Below are positions 40,906 to 48,956 of a DNA stretch of 54,406 nucleotides, one piece after another. This stretch comes from a virus, in the IMG/VR virus record IMGVR_UViG_3300034072_001783, positions 1 to 54,406 of that record; one strand, written 5' to 3'. Every line of letters starts with the position of its first letter. The stretch's first letter is position 1. The translations under genes and the position numbers were made by a program. Below the pieces are notes generated by a model that was given only the letters and a program-made list of their open reading frames with translations, was not told the origin of the DNA and made no database searches.

Positions 40906-41235
40906 ATGAATAGATATAATAACATACCAACAAAGTTAGGGTCTAATCCAAACACAACACAGCAAGATAACATATCTAGATATGTTACAACTAAGTACCC
41001 TAATATTCCTGTTTCTTTTCAAGATATATATGTTTATACCGGAATAGGAGATAGATATGATTTGTTAGCTCAAGTTTATTATAATGATTCTTCTTTATGG
41101 TGGGTTATATCTAGGGCAAATTATAATTTGTCCAAGGATTCTATTATTCCTCCTATAGGTTCTCAAATAAGAATTCCTAATCCTAATAGAATACAAAGTA
41201 TCATAAGCAATTATGAGTCTTTAAATTTAATATAA
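40906..41235 (+). CDS. Baseplate wedge protein with LysM-like domain (gp53-like)
   Basis: A 109-residue protein whose main part (YPNIPVSFQDIYVYTGIGDR, then YDLLAQVYYNDSSLWWVISR and IPPIGSQIRIP) is a LysM-like fold seen in small baseplate proteins and in the gp53 wedge protein of T4. In baseplates it helps hold wedges to the hub; T4 gp53 is longer at about 196 residues. It is sandwiched between the tube-initiator and hub genes with gaps of eight and four bases. Confidence 0.75.
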   Translation: MNRYNNIPTKLGSNPNTTQQDNISRYVTTKYPNIPVSFQDIYVYTGIGDRYDLLAQVYYNDSSLWWVISRANYNLSKDSIIPPIGSQIRIPNPNRIQSIISNYESLNLI

Positions 41236-41239
41236 AGTT

Positions 41240-44200
41240 ATGGCAAATATAGTAGGTGAAGAAATTCCAAAATACACCACAGATCAAATTAGAGTTAGAC
41301 AAAATCTTCATGGTAAGGGATCTCCCTTAAGTGGGTTAAGAAATGCAAGTGAAATATCCCTTTTAAATTCTAATACTTCTTGGGTAAAATTAGCATCAGG
41401 AGTTTCAGTAACTCAAGATAAATTAAAATCACTTAATTTAAATTCATCTGAATATGTAGGAATGGGATTAGCTAAATCTCATGTGCTCTTTGGAGGAGTC
41501 TCTACTCTTTCTGGAGCTTCTACTAACCAATGGCTTTACCCTAAACAATTCAATACTGGCCTTTCGGGTTATTCTCATAGCACAGATTTTGGAATAGTTC
41601 CAATGCCCGGTATAATTGATGTATCTATTAAAACCCTTAATAGGGGCTCCATTAAAAAAGCCTCAGTCAAACTCAAAGCATATAGTAGAGAACAGTTTGA
41701 AATCCTTGATGTTTTATATCTTAGACTAGGATTTACAGTATTGTTAGAATGGGGGAATGTTAATTATTTAGATAATGATGGAGTAAATTATAGAACTGTA
41801 GGAGGTACCCTTATTGAAGATAGCAAGCGTTTTTTTAATCCTGCTTTTACTGAAAATAAATCATATCTAGACCTTTTAGGCCCTATAGAATATTATCGAA
41901 AAAAATATCAAGGTAATTACGATGGATTCTTAGGAAAAATATCCAATTTTAGTTGGAGTTTTAATGAAGATGGGTCATACGATATAAGTTTAGAAATTAT
42001 AAGTTTAGGAGATGTTATAGAATCTCTTAAGTCTAATGTTTCAATAGATTCAAAGTTAAATACCTATATTGAACAGTTTAGGACTGATGAGAACTCAATT
42101 CCTGAAGGTGAGCCTTCTGAGAATTCTTTTTTAACTCCTTATGAAAATAATAACATAATAACTTCTATGTTATGGTTATGGAAATTTCTTAACAGAGATA
42201 ATAGTGGAGAAACAAATAATGGAGTTTCAATTACCACAGGAAATGGAGTTAGAGGTTTTATAGGAAGAATTTTAGACTTAACTAATACCGAATTACAAGT
42301 ATATAAAATATTATTAGTTGAAAAAGGAAATAATAGTAATATTATTTTTGAATTCCCTGAGCGCCCCTACATTAGTGATGATGAAATACAAAAGAATGTA
42401 GACCAAATAAGAGCCTATTTAATTAATAAAAATCTACAAGACGCCTTAAATGATTCATACACTATCATAGATTATGTATTTAGAGTAGCAGATGAAGAAG
42501 AAATTGATATAGTTTATGAGAGATATACTGCCCTTGAAGTAGATACTCTTTTTACTTCAACTAATCTTCCCCCAATCCCTGTTATTAGGTTAAACACTCC
42601 TGAAAAGGATCATTATATAAGATTTGAATATCTCCTTCAATATATTAAAGAAAAAGTTTTACCTAATGTTAAAACTAATGGTGCTTCAAATCCCCCAATA
42701 TTTAACATAGAATATGGAAGATATTCTAATAAAATGTATTCTCTTCCAAATCAAATTTCTTTAGATCCTCGAGTATGTTTGGTAAGAAATGATAAATTCT
42801 TCAAATCTGGATCTCCTGATATACCCGCTAAGGTCCTCTCTGAATTAATTCCTTTTAGGGCAGTAGATTATAATTCAAATGCATCTCCTAATACTGCATA
42901 TCCAATGAATATATATTTAAACTTTAACTTTGTAGTTGATAGTTTGAATTCAAATACTGATGAAAGAGGAGATGTAGGATTATTTGGGTTCCTTTCATCT
43001 ATATGTGATGGGCTAAATAAAGCCCTAGGTGGAATAAACAACCTTGAACCCATAATTGATGAATCATCCAACACATTAAAAATTATTGATTCAACTCCAA
43101 TCCCAGGACTGACTAAAGATAAAGGAAATTATACTTTAGAAGTTTTTGGATATAATGAAAAACAATCAAATTTTATTCGTAAAATAGATCTTCAAACTGC
43201 TATTACTCCTGAATATGCTACAATGGTAACTGTAGGAGCTACAGCAGGAGGATATGTTAAAGGAGTTGAAGCTACTGCTTTTTCTAATTGGAATAAAGGG
43301 TTAATAGATAGGTTTAAAACTGAGTTTACTACTGCAAATACTAAAGAAGAAGAAGGAGAAGTTGTAGATGAAGCTGAAAAAAATTACGTAGAACAATTTT
43401 TAAGTAAATTTATAAACTGTTATGGATTTGCAGCCCCAAATGGTTGGAGCAATGGAAGAGTCCAAATAAAGTTTGTTGGTGATATAATAGGAAGTAATCT
43501 TTCAGTTGGAACAGAGTATTTTAAATATCTTCAAAATAAAAATAAAGCAGGTGGGGCAATAGGTTTTATCCCATTTAAATTTAGTTTTGTTATGGATGGG
43601 TTAGCTGGATTTAAAATCTATAATAAACTACATATTTCAACTAGGTTTCTTCCTAGAAACTATGGAGATACTTTAGACTTTATAATAACAGGTATAACTC
43701 ACGATTTAAAAGATAATAATTGGGAAACCTCAATTCAAACTCAAGTAATCCCTAAAACAACAGAAATTAGTGATCTAGAGATAAGCGAAGAATACATTAA
43801 ACAAACTATTGCAGATGTGAATAGCAGTGGTGGTGTTGGTGCTCAAGTTTCAAGTTGTAGGGAACTCCCATCTTCACCTAGAAGTGTTCCCAAAAACAAA
43901 ATTAATTCCACTTCTACTGAAATAGATGCTATTAATTATATAATTGATTATCTTGAAGGAGGTTATTATCACCCAACCCAAGCCTTTGACCCTATCACTA
44001 AAATAATCTCCCCAGGATTTAGTGTTATGGCTAATAGTGGAGAAACTATATATGGTTTAGACAGAGTAGCTGGAGGATGGATGAATTACCCTGAGGGGAG
44101 AAAATTTTGGGATACAATTGATAAAATTTCAGGAAATGGTGTTTTTGGGGGTGTAAATGGACGCAATTCTACAAAAAGAACAAAAGATTTTGGGTATGCT

Positions 44201-44578
44201 CCATTACAACCAAAGTCTTGGGGTTATAATGCCTTTCCTGGTAAGAAAGGTATCCCCCCATCCCCACAACTTCGCATAGATGCTTCAAAAATGATTAAAG
44301 AAAGATATGATGCATATTTTAATTCATATTTTGGAACCCACCCTTCTGGGGCTCTAATTAAAAGTGATGGGAGAGGTATATTTATGTTCTATCGAGCAGT
44401 ATGGAATGGAAGTGGGTTTTTCCAAAAATATGCTAATAATGTTAAATCTAAATATGATAGTGGAGTAACAAATATTGAAGATTTAATATGTGAAGATTTA
44501 ACATTTAGATATAACACTAAATCTTCTTCATTTAAAAAAGGTGTTCTCTATTTAAGAGATGCTATGGTAGGATTTTAA
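41240..44578 (+). CDS. Baseplate hub protein with C-terminal lysozyme-like domain
   Basis: A 1112-residue protein, far longer than T4 gp27 (391) or gp5 (575). The first part has hub features, including FGIVPMPGIIDVSIKTLNRG and REQFEILDVLYLRLGFTVLL followed by EWGN; residues about 620-880 form another hub-like beta domain (ITPEYATMVTVGATAGGYVK). From about 895 a muramidase-like domain begins: YLEGGYYHPTQAF with E906 as possible catalytic Glu, SGETIYGLDRVAGGWMNYPE (from 933), a loop with Lys/Asn and further helices to the end. It would puncture the cell envelope and cut peptidoglycan, combining roles split between gp27 and gp5 in T4. The lysozyme family (GH108-like) is a tentative call. Confidence 0.75.
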   Translation: MANIVGEEIPKYTTDQIRVRQNLHGKGSPLSGLRNASEISLLNSNTSWVKLASGVSVTQDKLKSLNLNSSEYVGMGLAKSHVLFGGVSTLSGASTNQWLYPKQFNTGLSGYSHSTDFGIVPMPGIIDVSIKTLNRGSIKKASVKLKAYSREQFEILDVLYLRLGFTVLLEWGNVNYLDNDGVNYRTVGGTLIEDSKRFFNPAFTENKSYLDLLGPIEYYRKKYQGNYDGFLGKISNFSWSFNEDGSYDISLEIISLGDVIESLKSNVSIDSKLNTYIEQFRTDENSIPEGEPSENSFLTPYENNNIITSMLWLWKFLNRDNSGETNNGVSITTGNGVRGFIGRILDLTNTELQVYKILLVEKGNNSNIIFEFPERPYISDDEIQKNVDQIRAYLINKNLQDALNDSYTIIDYVFRVADEEEIDIVYERYTALEVDTLFTSTNLPPIPVIRLNTPEKDHYIRFEYLLQYIKEKVLPNVKTNGASNPPIFNIEYGRYSNKMYSLPNQISLDPRVCLVRNDKFFKSGSPDIPAKVLSELIPFRAVDYNSNASPNTAYPMNIYLNFNFVVDSLNSNTDERGDVGLFGFLSSICDGLNKALGGINNLEPIIDESSNTLKIIDSTPIPGLTKDKGNYTLEVFGYNEKQSNFIRKIDLQTAITPEYATMVTVGATAGGYVKGVEATAFSNWNKGLIDRFKTEFTTANTKEEEGEVVDEAEKNYVEQFLSKFINCYGFAAPNGWSNGRVQIKFVGDIIGSNLSVGTEYFKYLQNKNKAGGAIGFIPFKFSFVMDGLAGFKIYNKLHISTRFLPRNYGDTLDFIITGITHDLKDNNWETSIQTQVIPKTTEISDLEISEEYIKQTIADVNSSGGVGAQVSSCRELPSSPRSVPKNKINSTSTEIDAINYIIDYLEGGYYHPTQAFDPITKIISPGFSVMANSGETIYGLDRVAGGWMNYPEGRKFWDTIDKISGNGVFGGVNGRNSTKRTKDFGYAPLQPKSWGYNAFPGKKGIPPSPQLRIDASKMIKERYDAYFNSYFGTHPSGALIKSDGRGIFMFYRAVWNGSGFFQKYANNVKSKYDSGVTNIEDLICEDLTFRYNTKSSSFKKGVLYLRDAMVGF

Positions 44579-44593
44579 ACTAGAATTTAAAAA

Positions 44594-45196
44594 ATGTATT
44601 ACCCAAAATCTCAAATAAAAACCAATTTATATACTAGTGGAGGTGAATATATTCTTTCTACTACCCAAGAAGAATACATAGGATTCTTACACCATCTATC
44701 TAATGGTAAGTTTTATACTGGGAAATCCCCAAACGATCCCCCTACTTTATTACTTCAACCAATAACAACCAACCTTATTATTTATAATGGAGAACAAGAA
44801 AATTTCCTTCCTAATGAAATTCAACCACTACCCTTAGTAGATTCTAAATTTTTCAATATCCCCAACACACGCAAACTCCCCTCCCCCATCCAACCCCTCC
44901 CAACCCAACAAGATAAAGATCTAGGAGTATTCCCAAGATATTTCTGTAAGAAAAATAATGAAAACATCTATATTGAAATAGATAAAGAACAATTTACTAA
45001 ACTACAAAGTAAAGATAAAACAATTGCATGGGACTTATACACCCCAAAACAAGTACTATGGCAAATAAAAGGAGATAAAACTCAAACCTACAATGCCAAT
45101 AAAAACAATATTTCTTTAATAGAACAAAGAGATAAATGGTATGGTTTTACACAATACTTTAAAGATAGATTTTTAAAATATTATTTGGAATCTTAA
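44594..45196 (+). CDS. Conserved phage protein, unknown function
   Basis: A 200-residue protein starting MYYPKSQIKTNLYTSGGEYI, then EEYIGFLHHLSNGKFYTGKS. I recognise this opening from other Bacteroidota and marine phages, always close to baseplate or tail genes, but know no function. A Pro-rich middle (NTRKLPSPIQPLPTQQ) links to a C-terminal part with IYIEIDKEQFTKLQSK and a helical end. No enzyme motif is seen. It closes the structural block and precedes a possible host-type promoter for the polymerase gene. Confidence 0.65.
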   Translation: MYYPKSQIKTNLYTSGGEYILSTTQEEYIGFLHHLSNGKFYTGKSPNDPPTLLLQPITTNLIIYNGEQENFLPNEIQPLPLVDSKFFNIPNTRKLPSPIQPLPTQQDKDLGVFPRYFCKKNNENIYIEIDKEQFTKLQSKDKTIAWDLYTPKQVLWQIKGDKTQTYNANKNNISLIEQRDKWYGFTQYFKDRFLKYYLES

Positions 45197-45215
45197 AAGA
45201 TATATCTTATATTAT
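45185..45215 (+). promoter_or_regulatory. Possible Bacteroidota-type promoter
   Basis: TTTG with TTG at 45185-45187, a 20-base spacer, then TATATTAT at 45208-45215, compared with the consensus TTG-N19-21-TAnnTTTG. The left half lies in the end of the preceding gene. A start shortly after it would leave almost no leader before the ATG at 45221, so this is a weak call. Confidence 0.3.
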
Positions 45216-45220
45216 GAGGT

Positions 45221-46468
45221 ATGTTTTGGATTATAGAAACGGAATCTCAATTAGATATATTTAATCGTCAAGGGTTTAAAGAAGCCTTCGTTGAGGTTAT
45301 CCCATTTTCTTCAAACATACACCCTACCCAAAACCCCGTATCATTAGTTTACGTTAAACCACTCATAAATGCGAGTAAAGGGTATATGTTGTGCATTCAA
45401 CACAATGACACGTTTCCACTAGAATATAGCAAAATACAACAAGTACTAGCAAATATTGAAACAATATATGTTAGAGATAAGAAAGAATTCTTACATTATT
45501 TTTTTCATAAATCTTGCCACACTACACCACCCCCTCCCCCTCCGTATATACATGAATATACAAAAACACATGAGTTTTACTATAGGAAATACCCAAACCA
45601 AGATAACATCAATTGTATTATCCCTATTTCAAAACACTATGAATATTGTGAGGCGTTATTTAAAAGTATAACTCCTCAACCCCTATCTAAATTTAGAGAT
45701 AAAGCAGACCTAGTGTTTCACCTTATAGAAAAATCCGGATTAAAATTAAACCAAGAAATATACAATAAATATTTTACCTTCCCTTCTCAGGATTATATTT
45801 ATACTCAATATAATTTAAACACAACAACAATGCGCCCTTCAAACAAATTTGGAGGTATAAACTTTGCGGCATTGAATAAAGATAATGGAGAAAGGGAAGC
45901 ATTCATACCCCACAACGATTTCTTTTTGGACTTGGACATTAGTGCATACCATCCTACTTTATTGGGTAAGTTGGTGGGTTTTGAATTTCCTGAAGGAGAT
46001 ATCCATCAAGCATTTGCTGAAATGTACGGGGTGGATTACAAAAAGGCAAAAGAATTAACATTTAAACAGTTATATGGTGGAGTGTTTAAGCAGTATGAGC
46101 ATCTAGAGTTTTTTAAGAAAGTTAAGAAATATACGGATAAGCTTTGGGATGAGTTTAATAACCAAGGATATATAGAGTGTCCTATATCAAAACATAGATT
46201 TGAGAAGGATAAGCTGGAAAATATGAACCCACAAAAACTTTTAAATTACTTACTTCAAAACTTGGAGACCTCAAATAATGTTATTATTTTATGGGAAATA
46301 TTAAAACTTTTGCAAGGAAAGAATACTAAACTAGTATTATATGTGTATGATTCTTTTTTATTAGACGTAGATAAAACCGAAAAAGACACAGTAAAACAAA
46401 TATTAAATATATTTAAAAACCACAGATTAAACATTAAATTTAAAAAAGGGAACACCTATAATCTTTAA
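45221..46468 (+). CDS. Compact family A DNA polymerase with degenerate exonuclease-like N-terminus
   Basis: A 415-residue protein with the family A polymerase signatures in order. The region before motif A is TTTMRPSNKFGGINFAALNK (201-220), followed by REAFIP, comparable to the TGRLSS...NLQNIP...R..F stretch of Pol I. Motif A is LDLDISAYHP (D239), then GDIHQAFAEMYG (259-270). Motif B is KELTFKQLYGG (K277, Y285, G286) and motif C is VYDSFLLDV (D377), where Pol I has HDE. Residues 1-95 look like a worn 3'-5' exonuclease domain without the DxE catalytic pair. A hexaproline linker (103-108) joins it to a very short thumb. It is much shorter than typical Pol I polymerases. The two catalytic Asps are kept, so activity is plausible. 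Confidence 0.75.
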   Translation: MFWIIETESQLDIFNRQGFKEAFVEVIPFSSNIHPTQNPVSLVYVKPLINASKGYMLCIQHNDTFPLEYSKIQQVLANIETIYVRDKKEFLHYFFHKSCHTTPPPPPPYIHEYTKTHEFYYRKYPNQDNINCIIPISKHYEYCEALFKSITPQPLSKFRDKADLVFHLIEKSGLKLNQEIYNKYFTFPSQDYIYTQYNLNTTTMRPSNKFGGINFAALNKDNGEREAFIPHNDFFLDLDISAYHPTLLGKLVGFEFPEGDIHQAFAEMYGVDYKKAKELTFKQLYGGVFKQYEHLEFFKKVKKYTDKLWDEFNNQGYIECPISKHRFEKDKLENMNPQKLLNYLLQNLETSNNVIILWEILKLLQGKNTKLVLYVYDSFLLDVDKTEKDTVKQILNIFKNHRLNIKFKKGNTYNL

Positions 46469-46477
46469 AAACCAGTT

Positions 46478-46939
46478 ATGAACCAAATTTTAGACCAAAC
46501 TGAATATATGTATTATCAGTATGACTTTGATACACCTGATAACATAAATTCAATGAATAATAGATTATTTTGCACTTTTACTCAGTTAGAGGACATGGAT
46601 ACACTTATTTCCGAAGTTTCTTCTAAATATGATATATTGTACAATAAAATTTTTGCCCTACAAGTTAAAAGTAACAATGAATATGTAATTACATACAATG
46701 TTGATCAAGGTAACATTTCTTCAATCCCTGAAAATACCATATTGGTGCATAGAAAAAAAGAGACAAACACACTCTATACTATAAATGCTTTAAATACTTT
46801 AATTAAAAGTTTAAATGGTGGAGTTGTAGATACAAAATTCCCTATTTATTGGGATCACTATAAAAATTGCATTCTATTAACTCAACATAACGAGTTAAAA
46901 CAGTTAAATACCAAAATATATAAAGTGATAAATCTTTAA
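46478..46939 (+). CDS. Hypothetical protein between polymerase and SSB genes
   Basis: A 153-residue alpha/beta protein that I do not recognise. It has an N-terminal Asp/Tyr/Asn-rich region, a middle strand-rich part (KIFALQVKSNNEYVITYNVD) and a C-terminal segment LYTINALNTLIKSLNGGVVD followed by YWDHYKNCILL and a final strand. No metal-binding or P-loop motif is present. It starts nine bases after the polymerase gene, and a host-type promoter follows before the SSB gene. An accessory replication role is possible by position only. Confidence 0.6.
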   Translation: MNQILDQTEYMYYQYDFDTPDNINSMNNRLFCTFTQLEDMDTLISEVSSKYDILYNKIFALQVKSNNEYVITYNVDQGNISSIPENTILVHRKKETNTLYTINALNTLIKSLNGGVVDTKFPIYWDHYKNCILLTQHNELKQLNTKIYKVINL

Positions 46940-46946
46940 GGAGAAC

Positions 46947-46977
46947 TTGGTTTTTATAAAATAGGTTATTATATTTA
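46947..46977 (+). promoter_or_regulatory. Bacteroidota-type promoter for the replication genes
   Basis: TTG at 46947-46949, a 20-base spacer, then TATATTTA at 46970-46977, matching TTG-N19-21-TAnnTTTG except for the final G. It leaves a 28-base leader before the SSB gene at 47006. The gap is otherwise empty, and no late-type ATATTTATAA motif is present. Confidence 0.55.
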
Positions 46978-47005
46978 GTTATACATTATAAATTAGTTTT
47001 AAATT

Positions 47006-47857
47006 ATGAATCTAGACTTAATCAAAAGTAAACTTGAGGCTTTACAACCTCAAAGTAAAAAGAAAGAGTATGAAAAAGTAGATTACTCTAAGGTTTATTG
47101 GAAACCTAAAAGTGAAGGTAAATATCAAATTCGTATTGTTCCTTCTAAATTTAACCCTGATTGGCCCTTCCAAGAAGTCCAACTTCATTATGGTTTTTCA
47201 AAATTTCCACTTTATGCACTATCTAATTGGGGTGAAAAAGATCCTATTGTAGAATTTGCTAAGGAACTTCGTAAAACTAATGAATCTAAAAATTGGAAAC
47301 TTGCAAAGCAAATTGATCCTAAAATGAGATATTTTGCTCAAGTTTTAGTTAGAGGTGAAGAAGATATGGGAGTTCGTTTGTGGGAATTTGGAAAAAACAT
47401 CTACCAACAGTTTCTAAACATTGCTGAGGATGAGGACTATGGGGATTATACTAACGTAGCTAATGGGTTTGATTTTACAGTTAATGTTGAGAAAGGAGAC
47501 ATGAATGGAAGAGATGTTTTAAAAATTGTATCCGTTTCTCCAAAACGTAAAGAATCCCCATTGAGTGAGAACGCCTCAGTGGTTGAAGGATGGTTAGAGA
47601 ACCAAAACAATATTTTGGATCTTCAAAAACCCTTTAAAAAAGATTTTGATGCTTTGAAACAAACACTCCAAAACTTCCTTAACCCTGAAGAAGAAGAAGA
47701 TGAAATTATCTCTGAGAATGCATCTGATTTTGATTCAGACCTAAAAGAAGAACCTAAGTCAAACTACTCTTTATCTACTAAAAAAGATACTAAAACATCC
47801 GTAGACAAGTTTGATGAGATGTTTGAGGATGATGAAGATGATGATTTACCTTTCTAA
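47006..47857 (+). CDS. Single-stranded DNA-binding protein (gp32-like)
   Basis: A 283-residue ssDNA-binding protein. Basic and aromatic residues in the first 190 (KVYWKPKSEGKYQIRIVPSK, QVLVRGEEDMGVRLWEFGKN, GFDFTVNVEKGDMNGRDVLK) fit the OB-fold core of gp32. Residues about 225-283 form an acidic tail ending EDDEDDDLPF. There is no cysteine in the whole protein, so the zinc site of T4 gp32 is absent. The DDDLPF end resembles the tip of bacterial SSB (DDDIPF) more than the T4 gp32 end. The acidic tail probably recruits UvsX, helicase or host proteins. A host-type promoter lies just upstream. Confidence 0.85.
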   Translation: MNLDLIKSKLEALQPQSKKKEYEKVDYSKVYWKPKSEGKYQIRIVPSKFNPDWPFQEVQLHYGFSKFPLYALSNWGEKDPIVEFAKELRKTNESKNWKLAKQIDPKMRYFAQVLVRGEEDMGVRLWEFGKNIYQQFLNIAEDEDYGDYTNVANGFDFTVNVEKGDMNGRDVLKIVSVSPKRKESPLSENASVVEGWLENQNNILDLQKPFKKDFDALKQTLQNFLNPEEEEDEIISENASDFDSDLKEEPKSNYSLSTKKDTKTSVDKFDEMFEDDEDDDLPF

Positions 47858-47876
47858 TAAAAAAACAAAATAAGTT

Positions 47877-48953
47877 ATGCCAAGACCTAAAAAATCATTA
47901 GCAGAGGCCGTATCTAAAGAACTCAAATCGGGGTTTAGTATTGATAGTTTTAAAAATAAAAAAGGCCTCAACACAAACGTTAAATTTAAAGAACAAGAGT
48001 GGATACCTCTTTCAGATGCATTCTCCGAAGTTCTTTCTATTCCTGGAATTCCTTTAGGTCATATCGTTCTATTAAGGGGCCACTCAGACACAGGTAAAAC
48101 AACAGCATTGCTTGAAGCCGCTGTTTCCGCTCAAAAAAGAGGTATTCTTCCCGTTTTTATCATTACAGAAATGAAATGGTCCTGGGAGCATGCCAAAATG
48201 ATGGGGTTAGAAGTTGAAGAAGTTGTAGACGAAGAAACAGGTGAGATTCTAGATTATAAAGGTAATTTCTTATATGTTGATAGAGAAACTATCCATACTA
48301 TTGAGGATGTTGCTGCCTTTATTTTAGATATGCTAGATGAACAGAAAAAAGGTAATCTCCCAATGGACTTAATGTTTTTGTGGGACTCAATAGGATCAGT
48401 ACCATGTGAAATGTCCGTTAAGTCGAATAAAAACAATAATGAATGGAATGCAGGGGCAATGTCAACCCAATTTGGAAATAACGTAAATCAGCGTATTACC
48501 TTGTCTCGTAAGGAATCCTCACCATATACTAATTCTTTAATTTGTATCAATAAAGTATGGGCAGCTAAGCCAACAGTTCCTATGGGACAACCAAAATTGA
48601 TGAATAAAGGAGGATTTGCTATGTGGTTTGATGCAACCTTTGTTATAACCTTTGGAAATGTTGCGGATGCTGGTACTTCTAAAATTAAAGCTATTAAAGA
48701 TAGTAAACAAGTTGAATTTGCTAAACGTACTAACATTCAAATTGATAAAAACCACATTAACGGAGTTCAAACACGAGGAAGAATTATTATGACACCTCAT
48801 GGGTTTATTGAAGATTCTGAAAAGGCTTTAAAGCACTACAAAGACACTCATGTTGAGGAATGGAAAGCAATTTTAGGAGGAGAAAATTTCAACATCATTG
48901 AAGAAGAAACCTCAGAAGTGAATGTTGAGATGTTCACAAACGAACCCGAATAA
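47877..48953 (+). CDS. uvsX: RecA-like recombinase (UvsX)
   Basis: A 358-residue strand-exchange ATPase. Walker A is GHSDTGKTT (68-76), the segment PVFIITEMKWSWEHAKMMG holds the catalytic-Glu region (E98), and Walker B is MDLMFLWDSIGS (163-174). DNA-binding loop material follows (AMSTQFGNNVNQRITLSRKE). Length and domain order fit T4 UvsX (391 residues) slightly shortened at the C-terminus, which is acidic here. It lies directly after SSB and before the exonuclease and helicase genes, a recombination-dependent replication cluster. Confidence 0.94.
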   Translation: MPRPKKSLAEAVSKELKSGFSIDSFKNKKGLNTNVKFKEQEWIPLSDAFSEVLSIPGIPLGHIVLLRGHSDTGKTTALLEAAVSAQKRGILPVFIITEMKWSWEHAKMMGLEVEEVVDEETGEILDYKGNFLYVDRETIHTIEDVAAFILDMLDEQKKGNLPMDLMFLWDSIGSVPCEMSVKSNKNNNEWNAGAMSTQFGNNVNQRITLSRKESSPYTNSLICINKVWAAKPTVPMGQPKLMNKGGFAMWFDATFVITFGNVADAGTSKIKAIKDSKQVEFAKRTNIQIDKNHINGVQTRGRIIMTPHGFIEDSEKALKHYKDTHVEEWKAILGGENFNIIEEETSEVNVEMFTNEPE

Positions 48954-48956
48954 AAA

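Noticed and set aside
45456-45671. Plus-strand frame of 71 codons inside the polymerase gene
   Set aside because: It overlaps the Pro-linker region of the polymerase in another frame and has no plausible start signal or product.
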